Positions 6,814-14,299 of a stretch of DNA of 19,265 nucleotides are shown in pieces. Numbering within the stretch: position 1 is the stretch's first letter; each line of letters starts with the position of its first letter. Both the position numbers and the translations under genes were made by a program. The notes under the pieces were generated by a model. The model saw only the letters and a program-made list of their open reading frames with translations. It was not told the origin of the DNA and did no database searches. The stretch lies in NCBI GenBank assembly GCA_003670425.1, contig QWRL01000013.1, positions 7,727-26,991 of the forward strand, written 5' to 3'. Source of the DNA: Chloroflexota bacterium. Its GTDB lineage: Bacteria; Chloroflexota; Anaerolineae; Anaerolineales; UBA11657.

Positions 6814-7100
6814 CCCGAGCCTGGTAGCAGCACCTTTACTGGTAACGGGTAAGCAGGCAATAGCTGCGTGCGCCCAGCCAAGGGGTGTGGCTTGGCACAG
6901 AATCCAGGGCTGATCCCAGCCGGATCCCCGATTACTGCAGGTTTAGATTAATGAAAGAGCTGAGTTCTGGAAAGCGGAATTTGGAGGGGCTGTAGGGCAT
7001 AATTTTGAACTAAAATGTGTAGATTCGCCACCCCTAAATGTGGCGGTAGACGAACTTTGTGTTAAGCTTCACTAACCAACTCGCGGAGAATACCTGACAT
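6814..7100 (+). other. Gene-free 287-base region: leader of the cytochrome bc operon, several hairpins, no known RNA recognised
   Basis: No gene is seen here. The first half is GC-rich and can form several hairpins. GCCTG 6819-6823 pairs with 6854-6858, enclosing a hairpin at 6832-6850. GCCAAG 6877-6882 pairs with 6891-6896, and GGCTG 6908-6912 pairs with 6917-6921. None is followed by a T-run, so no terminator for pyrG can be named. The second half (about 6940-7080) is AT-richer, with CATAAT (6998-7003) and TAAAAT (7011-7016) as possible -10 boxes without a good -35. A further hairpin, CGCCAC 7026-7031 with 7040-7045, precedes the Rieske gene. I compared it by eye with TPP, cobalamin, c-di-GMP and ydaO-type riboswitch consensus sequences and saw no match. 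Confidence 0.5.
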
Positions 7101-7736
7101 ATGACCGCTCAGACACTTCAGGCCCCCATTGTTGCGCCGCTTTCGCGGCGTGAATTCCTGTATTACATTTGGGGCGCATCCATGACGCTCTTTATGGCGC
7201 AAATGGGAGGCGCAATTTTGTGGTTTGCCTTTCCGCGCTTCAAAGAGGGCGAGTTCGGCGGCATTATTACTGTGCCCGTTACGGATATACCTGCGGCGGA
7301 CTCAATACCCAAGGACATGCCGGATGCGCGTGTGTGGCTGGTGAACTTGGGAGCTGGCCGCCTCGGCGACTCACGCCAGCCAGCGGACTATCCGGTGCAG
7401 ACCGGTGTTAAGGCGCTCTATAAAATCTGTGTGCATCTGGGCTGCCTCTACAAGTGGGCGCCTGCAAACGACCGCTTTGAATGCCCGTGTCATGGTTCTA
7501 AATATCTAACGAGTGGCTCACGGGTGGATGGCCCGGCCCGTCGCAATCTGGACACCTTCCCGATTGAATTTGTGGATGCGGCTGGCAAGGTACTCGCATC
7601 GTCGGCACCCACTGGCGCTGCGGGCGTAGACGAGAACGCGGCGCTGGAAATACCGAAAGGGGCTGTGGCTTTGCGCATCAATACAGCTTTTCGCGTGCAG
7701 GGCGCCAACAACACGCAGCCGGGCGGCGGTTTATAA
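7101..7736 (+). CDS. Rieske iron-sulfur protein of a cytochrome bc-type complex
   Basis: This 211-residue subunit passes electrons from quinol to the cytochrome c subunit through a 2Fe-2S cluster. The two cluster-binding boxes are intact: C-V-H-L-G-C (Cys110, His112, Cys115) and C-P-C-H-G-S (Cys128, Cys130, His131). The N-terminus has SRREFL (15-20), a twin-arginine motif, followed by a hydrophobic segment at about 22-45. This fits Tat export with the helix kept as a membrane anchor, as known for Rieske proteins. After the cluster domain there is an Ala/Gly/Asn-rich C-terminal tail ending in NNTQPGGGL. The start ATG 7101 has GGAG at 7085-7088, a rather long spacing. It is the first gene of the complex operon; cytochrome b follows after 35 bases. 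Confidence 0.93.
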   Translation: MTAQTLQAPIVAPLSRREFLYYIWGASMTLFMAQMGGAILWFAFPRFKEGEFGGIITVPVTDIPAADSIPKDMPDARVWLVNLGAGRLGDSRQPADYPVQTGVKALYKICVHLGCLYKWAPANDRFECPCHGSKYLTSGSRVDGPARRNLDTFPIEFVDAAGKVLASSAPTGAAGVDENAALEIPKGAVALRINTAFRVQGANNTQPGGGL

Positions 7737-7771
7737 ATGTGTCGTAACCTGAAAAGGAATTAACAAACACC

Positions 7772-9343
7772 ATGGCCTTGTTTAAGCTTCACATCCCGAT
7801 TCTGGATGACATCAAAACCAAAGGCTGGCGCAGTGCGCTGGTAACTACGGTGGATCAGACGGTCGAGCGCATCACTGCCGGCATCAACATCGGCGAGATC
7901 CGCTCCATCTTGCGTGGCGAGGCGCCCAGGCGCCCCAACCCGCGCGTCAAGCCGCATGCAGACGGGTTCTGGATGCACATGCGCCCCACCTTCTTCCACG
8001 AGCAGGTGATGTCGCTCTACCCAACCTTCCGGCTGGGCTGGCTGACAACTTATATGCTGGTGTTTGAAACCATCACCGGGCTGTTCCTGATGTTGTGGTA
8101 CACGCCTTCACCAGATATTGCCTACACCAATATGCTCAGCCTGCTGAGCAATGTGCCGTTTGGCCTGTTTATGCGTGACCTGCACCGGCTTGGGGCGGAG
8201 TTGATGGTGATGCTGGTGCTGCTGCACATGCTGCGCACATTTGTAACCGGCAGCTACAAGAAGCCGCGCCAGTTCACGTGGTTTACCGGCGGCGTACTTT
8301 TGTTGCTTACACTGTTTCTCTCCTTCTCCGGCTATCTGCTGCCGTGGGATCAGCTTGCCTTGTGGGCCGTCACCATTGGCGCGTCCATGGCCGAAGCCAC
8401 ACCGGTGGTGGGCCGCGAAGTGAACCTGCTGGTGCGCGGCGGCGCAGACATCGGCGCCAACGGCTTGCTGCGCTTTTATCTGCTGCATGTCTTTGCGCTG
8501 CCGCTGATTGCATTCATCTTCGTTGGCGTGCATTACTACAAGGTCATCATCCATGGCCATTCGCTGCCGCCGGGTGCGGAGAAGGTTGGCGAAGACACGG
8601 CGCGCAAAGTGCCGATGGAACGCCGGGCCTACTTTTTGCCGGACGTGATGACGCGCGAGCTGTTCTGGACCGTGGGCTGGCTGGCGCTGATGGTGTTTAT
8701 GGTGACGTGGGGCGGCTGGCATGCTCCGCTGGAGCCGCATGCAGATTCGCAGATTACGCCCTTGCACACCACGGCGCCGTGGTACTTTCTGTGGCTGCAG
8801 GGCATGCTCAAACTGGGCGACAAAGTTTTCTTTGGCGTGATCCTGCCGGGCATCCTCAGCGGGCTACTGTTTGTAATGCCGTATCTGGAAGTGGGACCGA
8901 GCCGGCGCTATGCAGACCGGCGCGTCGGCCTCTCGATTGTGGCGCTGACGATTGTGATCATGTCTGTGTTGACGTTTATGGGAACGCCATATTACGGCGT
9001 GTCCTCATCGCCGGACCAGGAAGTGCTTACAACCCTGGCGCCGCAGACGCATCCGGGCCTCTTGCGCGGCACAGCTTATGACGAACTGCCGGTAGGCGAT
9101 TGGGTGGCATCTGGCTGGAACAATGCGCCCAGCAAAGGTTTGCAGGCTGTGTTGGAGCTGTACAACCAGGAAATTGAGCGCTATGCCGACCAACTGGTGA
9201 ACGCAAAGGGCAAAATGGCCATCACTGAAATTCAGGCGGGCCTGAAGCAGGTCACCATGCAAGTGGAATGGGAAGACAACGGGCCACGCGCCAGCGAACT
9301 TGTCACAGTGTATCTGCACCGCGACTCTGGCTACGAGCATTAG
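7772..9343 (+). CDS. Cytochrome b subunit, b6-like part fused to a subunit IV-like part
   Basis: This 523-residue membrane protein carries two b hemes and the quinol sites. A soluble N-terminus of about 80 residues precedes the four-helix heme domain. Heme ligands are His138 and His152 (14 apart, in DLHRLG and LLHMLR) and His239 and His254 (15 apart, in YLLHVF and GVHYYK). Spacing of 15 in the second pair is the b6 pattern; bc1 proteins have 14. SFSGYLLPWDQ (184-194) is the conserved loop after helix C. From about residue 295 comes a subunit IV-like portion with three helices in the same chain. At the place of the PEWY quinol-oxidation motif the sequence reads APWY (335-338). A soluble tail of about 110 residues without heme motifs follows the last helix (about 405). 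AAGGA at 7754-7758 is the likely ribosome site. Confidence 0.93.
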   Translation: MALFKLHIPILDDIKTKGWRSALVTTVDQTVERITAGINIGEIRSILRGEAPRRPNPRVKPHADGFWMHMRPTFFHEQVMSLYPTFRLGWLTTYMLVFETITGLFLMLWYTPSPDIAYTNMLSLLSNVPFGLFMRDLHRLGAELMVMLVLLHMLRTFVTGSYKKPRQFTWFTGGVLLLLTLFLSFSGYLLPWDQLALWAVTIGASMAEATPVVGREVNLLVRGGADIGANGLLRFYLLHVFALPLIAFIFVGVHYYKVIIHGHSLPPGAEKVGEDTARKVPMERRAYFLPDVMTRELFWTVGWLALMVFMVTWGGWHAPLEPHADSQITPLHTTAPWYFLWLQGMLKLGDKVFFGVILPGILSGLLFVMPYLEVGPSRRYADRRVGLSIVALTIVIMSVLTFMGTPYYGVSSSPDQEVLTTLAPQTHPGLLRGTAYDELPVGDWVASGWNNAPSKGLQAVLELYNQEIERYADQLVNAKGKMAITEIQAGLKQVTMQVEWEDNGPRASELVTVYLHRDSGYEH

Positions 9344-9356
9344 GCGGGAGACATTC

Positions 9357-10211
9357 ATGGTTACACGAGTAGCGCTGGGCACGTTCTTCATGGTGGCAAC
9401 CCTGATGATCGTGAGCTTTACTGCAATTGACGAGCCGGCGCGCATGGCGCAATTTGAAAGCGGCTACGAGGGCCGGTCGGTGGAAGCCGGGGCGGCGTTG
9501 TACGCAAACAATTGCGCCACCTGCCACGGCCCAGACGGCAAAGGCATTGCGGGGCGCGCACCCGCGCTCAACGCTGCGGACCTGTATAACGGCACGCGGT
9601 TCAAAGAGATTGGCTGGAGTGGCACTACGCACGATTACGTGCACGGTGCAATTGCCGGCGGCCGGCCGCGCGCATCGGCGGCATATGCAGATTACCCGCA
9701 GCGCATGCCCACCTGGAGCCGCGAGTTCGGCGGACCGCTGCGCCCCGACCAGGTGAACAATATTGTGGATTTTGTGATGAACTGGGAAGAGACCGCGCTG
9801 CTCGAGGTTGTGGCGGAGAAGCCCTCCGACTTTGTAGCCGTTGGTTTGGACCTGAAGGACCCGGTGCTGCCCAAGGGTGATGCGGCGAACGGCGAAAAAC
9901 TGACGCAGACCTACGGTTGCGTGGCGTGCCACATGAACCCAGACATGAGTGTTGCGCCCGGCCCCGGCTGGCCCGCCAAATACTACTCCAGTGGCGTATC
10001 CATTGCAGAGCGCGCTGCCACCCGCTTCACAGCAGCGGACTACACCGGCAAAGCCACCAGCGCCGAGGAATATCTACGCGAATCGATCGTGCAGACAAAC
10101 GCCTATGTTGTGGCTCCTTACGTGGCCAACATCATGCCTAAGATTTACGGCGAGCAAATGGCGGCGCAGGATCTGGCGGATGTGATTGCATATCTGCAGA
10201 CAATCAAGTAA
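9357..10211 (+). CDS. Membrane-anchored diheme cytochrome c of the bc-type complex
   Basis: This 284-residue protein has an N-terminal hydrophobic segment (about residues 5-22) that is either an uncleaved anchor or a signal peptide, then two cytochrome c domains. The heme attachment sites are CATCH (Cys53, Cys56, His57) and CVACH (Cys188, Cys191, His192). Methionines in PQRMPTW (Met117) and NIMPKIYG (Met260) are candidate sixth ligands. It most likely takes the place of cytochrome c1 or f, receiving electrons from the Rieske protein and passing them to a soluble acceptor or oxidase. The start ATG 9357 has GGGAG (9346-9350 region) just upstream, 13 bases after the cytochrome b stop. It is the last gene of the operon and is followed by a strong terminator. 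Confidence 0.93.
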   Translation: MVTRVALGTFFMVATLMIVSFTAIDEPARMAQFESGYEGRSVEAGAALYANNCATCHGPDGKGIAGRAPALNAADLYNGTRFKEIGWSGTTHDYVHGAIAGGRPRASAAYADYPQRMPTWSREFGGPLRPDQVNNIVDFVMNWEETALLEVVAEKPSDFVAVGLDLKDPVLPKGDAANGEKLTQTYGCVACHMNPDMSVAPGPGWPAKYYSSGVSIAERAATRFTAADYTGKATSAEEYLRESIVQTNAYVVAPYVANIMPKIYGEQMAAQDLADVIAYLQTIK

Positions 10212-10234
10212 GCGCGAGCGCATCCCGATCAAAC

Positions 10235-10265
10235 AAAAATCCCCGCAGCAATGCGGGGATTTTTT
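10235..10265. terminator. Bidirectional intrinsic terminator between convergent genes
   Basis: The arms 10235-10247 and 10252-10264 form a 13-bp perfect stem around the tetraloop GCAA. The stem is GC-rich in the middle with A-run and T-run flanks, so it ends in a U-run on either strand. It closes the cytochrome operon from the left and the glutamate dehydrogenase gene from the right. Confidence 0.93.
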
Positions 10266-10287
10266 CTTTAGCAGAGCGCAAGTACTG

Positions 10288-11538
10288 CTACACCCAGCCG
10301 CGCACCTTCATTGCTTCGGCCACGCGCGCCACTGCCACCAGATAGGCAGCCATGCGATTGTCCACGCGGTGCGCCTGCGCACCGGCATGCACGGCGCGGA
10401 ATGCGGCCGTCATCTTTGCTTCCAGCCGCTCGTGCACCATCTCCTCGGTCCAGTAGAAGCCGTACGAGTTTTGCACCATCTCAAAGTATGAAACGGTGAC
10501 CCCGCCCGCGTTGCACAAAAAGTCCGGAATGATGTAAACGCCGCGCTCATACAAGATGGCATCCGCAGCCGGTGTGGTGGGGCCGTTGGCCAGCTCGGCA
10601 ATGATGCGCGCGCGAATGTTGCCGGCATTGGCGGCGGTGATCACGCTTTCGATGGCGGCGGGCACCAGCACTTCCACGTCCAGCACCAGCAGCTCGGCAT
10701 TGGAGAGGGGCTGGCTGCCGGGCAGCGCCAGCACGCTGCCGTGCGCCTGCTTGTGAGCGCGCACAGTCTCGTAGTCCAAGCCGGCGGCGTTGAATATTCC
10801 ACCCACATCATCAGAGACGGCCACCACCTGCATGCCCAGCTCGTGCTGCGCAAGCTTGTGCATGTACGAGCCCACATTGCCGTAGCCCTGAATGGCCATC
10901 TTTGCGCCGCGCAAATCGATGCGCAGTTCGCGCGCAGCCTCGCGCAGGCAGGCCGTGCCGCCGCGCGCCGTGGCGTCCCCGCGGCCCAGTGATCCGCCCA
11001 TTGAAATCGGCTTGCCGGTGATCATGCCAAAGCTGTTGTGGCCGCGCATCGTGGCAAATTCATCTGCCATCCACGCCATCACCTGCGGATTGGTATTGAT
11101 GTCCGGCGCCGGAATGTCCTGGTCCGGGCCGAGGATGCGCCCCACCTGGCGGATGTATGCGCGGCTCATGCGCTCCAGCTCTGCTTGTGAGAGCTCTTTT
11201 GGATTGCAAATGATGCCGCCCTTTGCGCCGCCCAACGGCACATCCACCACGGCAGTCTTCCATGTCATCCATGCCGCCAATGCACGCACGGTATTGATGG
11301 TTTCATCCGGATGAAAGCGGATGCCGCCCTTTGTGGGGCCGCGTGCGTCGTTGTATTGCACACGAAAACCATGGAAGATGCGCGTGCTGCCGTCGTCCAT
11401 GCGCACGGGCACGGTCACATGCAGCTCGCGCTGCGGCCAGCGCAGCATCTGGTGCGTGGCATCATCCAAATTGAGGATGGCAGCGGCTTCGTCCAGCTTT
11501 TGCTGGGCGAGCGCAAACGGGTTCAGGTCTTCAGTCAC
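10288..11538 (-). CDS. gdhA: Glutamate dehydrogenase (Glu/Leu/Phe/Val dehydrogenase family)
   Basis: This 416-residue enzyme reversibly converts glutamate to 2-oxoglutarate and ammonia with NAD(P). The N-terminal substrate domain contains GPTKGGIRFHP (68-77) with Lys70, MTWK with Lys94, and PLGGAKGGI (101-109) with the catalytic Lys106; PAPDINT (144-150) carries the conserved Asp146. The nucleotide-binding domain has GYGNVGS (218-224). The C-terminal segment PDFLCNAGGVTVSYFEMVQN is typical of the family. Length and motif order fit the small hexameric glutamate dehydrogenases. The start is GTG at 11538, backed by GGAGG seven bases upstream, the best ribosome site in the window. NAD versus NADP use cannot be settled by eye. 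It is monocistronic as far as visible. Confidence 0.94.
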   Translation of the reverse strand: MTEDLNPFALAQQKLDEAAAILNLDDATHQMLRWPQRELHVTVPVRMDDGSTRIFHGFRVQYNDARGPTKGGIRFHPDETINTVRALAAWMTWKTAVVDVPLGGAKGGIICNPKELSQAELERMSRAYIRQVGRILGPDQDIPAPDINTNPQVMAWMADEFATMRGHNSFGMITGKPISMGGSLGRGDATARGGTACLREAARELRIDLRGAKMAIQGYGNVGSYMHKLAQHELGMQVVAVSDDVGGIFNAAGLDYETVRAHKQAHGSVLALPGSQPLSNAELLVLDVEVLVPAAIESVITAANAGNIRARIIAELANGPTTPAADAILYERGVYIIPDFLCNAGGVTVSYFEMVQNSYGFYWTEEMVHERLEAKMTAAFRAVHAGAQAHRVDNRMAAYLVAVARVAEAMKVRGWV

Positions 11539-11715
11539 GTGGGCGCCTCCGCGGGCAGGGCGGGAAAACAGGCTCCGCCATGGGTGAGCTTTATTCTAAT
11601 GCAGGTGGGTAGCAAGCACCGCCAATCTGCCGATAACAGCCTTTATAACAGGTTGATTCGACCATCTTCTATGGTGTGGCGCGCATATCGGGTGCGCGAC
11701 TCAGTGTTACGAAAG

Positions 11716-11724
11716 TGGTAAAAT
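11716..11724 (+). promoter_or_regulatory. Extended -10 promoter for the pdxS operon
   Basis: TGGTAAAAT at 11716-11724 is an extended -10 element 36 bases before the pdxS start. No good -35 lies at the proper distance. A second AT-rich stretch, TTATAAG (11733-11739), is closer to the gene and is the alternative. The 222-base region between gdhA and pdxS holds nothing else recognisable; the gdhA promoter must also be in it, and TAGAAT read on the minus strand near 11592-11597 is a weak candidate. Confidence 0.45.
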
Positions 11725-11760
11725 GCACTTGGTTATAAGTTTTTTGCACGGAGCAACTTT

Positions 11761-12648
11761 ATGGAAACTCAAACTGGAACGGTGACACTCAAACGCGGTT
11801 TGGCAGAGATGCTGAAGGGCGGCGTGATTATGGACGTGGTTAACGCCGACGAAGCAAAAATTGCCGAAGAGGCGGGTGCTTGTGCAGTGATGGCGCTTGA
11901 GCGCGTGCCGGCAGACATCCGCGCGGATGGCGGCGTGGCGCGCATGTCCGACCCGGCGATGATTGAAAAAATCATGGAGACGGTTTCCATTCCAGTGATG
12001 GCCAAGTGCCGCATCGGCCACTTTGTTGAGGCGCAGGTGCTGGAGTCGCTGGGCGTGGACTATATTGACGAGTCCGAAGTGCTGACGCCCGCGGATGAAG
12101 AGCACCACGTGAACAAGCATGACTTCAAGGTGCCGTTTGTGTGCGGCTGCCGCAACCTGGGCGAGGCGCTGCGCCGCATTGGCGAAGGCGCTGCAATGAT
12201 GCGCACCAAGGGCGAGGCGGGCACCGGTGATGTGGTGGAGGCCGTGCGCCACGCGCGCAGTGTGCTCGGTTCCATTCGCCGGCTGCAGTCCCTGCAAGAG
12301 GAAGAGTTGATGGCGTTTGCCAAGGAGATTGGCGCGCCGTACGAGCTGGTGAAGGAGACGCGTGAACGCGGGCGGCTGCCGGTTGTGAACTTTGCGGCTG
12401 GCGGCATAGCCACGCCGGCAGATGCAGCGCTCATGATGCAACTGGGCGTGGACGGCGTGTTTGTGGGCTCGGGAATTTTCAAGTCTGGTGATCCGCTCAA
12501 GCGGGCCAAGGCGATTGTGATGGCCACCACGCACTATCAGGATGCGGCCATCATTGCCGATGTAAGCAAGAACATTGGCGTGGCGATGGTGGGCATTCAC
12601 GTGCACTCCATCCCCTCCACCGAGCTGCTCGCCACGCGCGGCTGGTAA
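11761..12648 (+). CDS. pdxS: Pyridoxal 5'-phosphate synthase, synthase subunit
   Basis: This 295-residue TIM-barrel protein makes pyridoxal 5'-phosphate directly from ribose 5-phosphate, glyceraldehyde 3-phosphate and ammonia. The ammonia comes from the glutaminase subunit PdxT, encoded next. Conserved features are the start KRGLAEMLKGGVIMDVV with Asp25, the first catalytic lysine Lys82 in PVMAKCRIGH, YIDESEVLTPADEEHH (101-116), and the second catalytic lysine Lys150 in MRTKGEAGTG. The phosphate-binding segment FAAGGIATPADAA is also present. Length is typical. ATG 11761 has CGGAGC nine bases upstream. It heads a plus-strand operon that continues to tmk. Confidence 0.97.
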   Translation: METQTGTVTLKRGLAEMLKGGVIMDVVNADEAKIAEEAGACAVMALERVPADIRADGGVARMSDPAMIEKIMETVSIPVMAKCRIGHFVEAQVLESLGVDYIDESEVLTPADEEHHVNKHDFKVPFVCGCRNLGEALRRIGEGAAMMRTKGEAGTGDVVEAVRHARSVLGSIRRLQSLQEEELMAFAKEIGAPYELVKETRERGRLPVVNFAAGGIATPADAALMMQLGVDGVFVGSGIFKSGDPLKRAKAIVMATTHYQDAAIIADVSKNIGVAMVGIHVHSIPSTELLATRGW

Positions 12649-12654
12649 ACGCGC

Positions 12655-13248
12655 ATGGGCGTCGCGGTCGGCGTTCTCGCGCTGCAGGGCGACTTCCATG
12701 CACACCTCACGGTGCTGCAGCACCTGGGGGCGGAAGTGCGCGCCGTGCGCCTGCCGGCGCAGCTGGCGGGCTTGGCCGGGCTGGTGATCCCCGGCGGTGA
12801 ATCCACAACCATTGGAAAACTGGCCGAAGCGTATGGGCTGATGCAGCCCATGCGCAATCTGGCTGCGCAGGGCGCGGCGATGTGGGGCACGTGTGCCGGC
12901 GCCATTCTGCTCTCGCGCGATGCGCATCGCGCGCAGCCGCTGCTGAACCTGATGGACATCACGGTGCAGCGCAATGCGTTCGGGCGCCAGGTGGACAGCT
13001 TTGAAGCGCAGCTGCAGGTGCCTGCGTTGGCTGCCGGCCAAAATGGCAGCAGCAAACCGTTCCATGCAATTTTTATCCGTGCGCCGATGATTGAGAGTGT
13101 GGGGCCGGATGTGGAAGTGCTGGCAACGCTGCCCGCCGGCGAAATTGTGGCGGCGCGCCAGGGGCGCCTGCTGGCCACGGCTTTTCACCCGGAGTTGACG
13201 GCTGACACGCGCTTTCACGAATTGTTTTTGCGGCTGGCTGGAAAGTGA
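12655..13248 (+). CDS. pdxT: Pyridoxal 5'-phosphate synthase, glutaminase subunit
   Basis: This 197-residue protein is a class I glutamine amidotransferase that hydrolyses glutamine and channels ammonia to PdxS in the 12+12 complex. The catalytic triad is visible: Cys80 in WGTCAGAI, with His178 and Glu180 in AFHPEL. The family start GVLALQGDFHAH and the oxyanion region IPGGESTTIGKL (45-56) are present. Length is normal. The ATG lies six bases after the pdxS stop, so the two are cotranscribed and made in similar amounts. Confidence 0.97.
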   Translation: MGVAVGVLALQGDFHAHLTVLQHLGAEVRAVRLPAQLAGLAGLVIPGGESTTIGKLAEAYGLMQPMRNLAAQGAAMWGTCAGAILLSRDAHRAQPLLNLMDITVQRNAFGRQVDSFEAQLQVPALAAGQNGSSKPFHAIFIRAPMIESVGPDVEVLATLPAGEIVAARQGRLLATAFHPELTADTRFHELFLRLAGK

Positions 13249-13257
13249 GCTAAACAA

Positions 13258-14292
13258 ATGCCACTGCAAATCCGTTCCTTGGACTGGCGCGACCTGGCGG
13301 CGCTGCGGCGCATGAGCCTGCAGGGGATTTGCCTGCACACTGAGGCAGCGCTGACGCGCGACACGCATCCGCTGACGGTGGGCATTGCCGGCTACATGAT
13401 TGTGGGCAGCTCTGCCGCCACTTTTGTGGCACGCGAGCGCGGCGCACAGCCGGCGTTTGCGCAGCTGCGCAGCAGCGGCACGCATGCGCGCGTGCACTTT
13501 CTGGCGCCGGCCAGCGGGCAGCTGCCGCCGCATACGGGCAGCGCCCTGCTGGAAGAGCTGGCGGGCGAAGCCGGCCGGCGCGGCGCGCAAAATCTGATCG
13601 CCGAAGTTGACGAGCACAGCGCTGAATTTGAGATGCTGCGCCGCAGCGGATTTTCAATCTACGCCCGCCAGGAAATTTACCAGCTGCAGCCGCCGGTGCC
13701 GCCCGGCGCCAGCGGCGCGCTGCGCAAGCGCACTGCCGCGGATGGCTTTGCGGTGCTGGCGCTGTATGACAATGTGGTGCCGCGGCTGGTGCAGCAGGTG
13801 GAACCCCCGCCGCCCGAGAAGGGCAACGGCTATGTGTTTACGCGCGGCGGCGAGCTGCAGGCATACCTGCAGGTGGGGCGCGGCACGCGCGGTAGTTTTG
13901 TGCAGCCGTTTCTGCATCCGGAGGTGCAGGATGCAATCAAGGTTGTGGTGGGCGGATATTTGCAGCTGGAAGCGCAGCAGGCCGGCAACCCGGTGTATTG
14001 GTGCGTGCGCAGTTACCAGCAATGGATGCGGCATGCGCTGCTTGATTTTGGCTTTACGCTGTACGGGCAGCAGGCGGTGATGGTGAAGCGCCTGGTGGTG
14101 CCGGTGCGGCGCGCGCTGCTGGACCGGCTGGCCGTGCTGCAGGCGCCGGAAATTAAAGTGTCGGCGCGCATTGCGGAATTTGCGCGGCCGGACCGGCTGC
14201 AGGCATTGCCGGATGATGGCGCACACCCGCAGACGGCGGCAAAATATGCACCCAGCCCGGTTGGCATGCCGGCTTGGGAAAGATTAAACTGA
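13258..14292 (+). CDS. GNAT-like acetyltransferase, probably two fused GNAT domains
   Basis: This 344-residue protein is not a named enzyme. The first half (about residues 1-145) looks like a GNAT fold. The helix GSALLEELAGEAGRRG (about 94-109) follows a loop PPHT that replaces the usual R-x-x-G-x-G/A acetyl-CoA loop, and then comes the typical end MLRRSGFSIYARQEIYQL. The second half (about 155-285) looks like another GNAT-type unit, with YVFTRGGELQAYLQV as strands and MRHALLDFGFTLYGQQAVMVKRL as the end. Neither half shows a clean acetyl-CoA signature, so catalytic activity is doubtful. The last 60 residues are polar and probably disordered. It starts nine bases after pdxT and ends seven bases before the ATPase gene, so it belongs to this operon. 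Its substrate is unknown. Confidence 0.6.
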   Translation: MPLQIRSLDWRDLAALRRMSLQGICLHTEAALTRDTHPLTVGIAGYMIVGSSAATFVARERGAQPAFAQLRSSGTHARVHFLAPASGQLPPHTGSALLEELAGEAGRRGAQNLIAEVDEHSAEFEMLRRSGFSIYARQEIYQLQPPVPPGASGALRKRTAADGFAVLALYDNVVPRLVQQVEPPPPEKGNGYVFTRGGELQAYLQVGRGTRGSFVQPFLHPEVQDAIKVVVGGYLQLEAQQAGNPVYWCVRSYQQWMRHALLDFGFTLYGQQAVMVKRLVVPVRRALLDRLAVLQAPEIKVSARIAEFARPDRLQALPDDGAHPQTAAKYAPSPVGMPAWERLN

Positions 14293-14299
14293 GCGCTGG

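Noticed and set aside
6819..6921. A known riboswitch or SRP/6S-type RNA after pyrG.
   Set aside because: The GCAGGC and GGTAAC pieces were compared from memory with TPP, cobalamin, c-di-GMP, ydaO-type and 4.5S RNA consensus blocks; none matched in order.
6951..6995. A 14-codon reading frame in the leader of the cytochrome operon.
   Set aside because: It is too short, has no ribosome site, and is within chance expectation.
11707..13617. A 636-codon open frame on the minus strand across pdxS, pdxT and part of the GNAT-like gene.
   Set aside because: It is antisense to well-supported genes, is rich in His, Gln, Arg and Ala as expected of a shadow frame in GC-rich DNA, and shows no domain.
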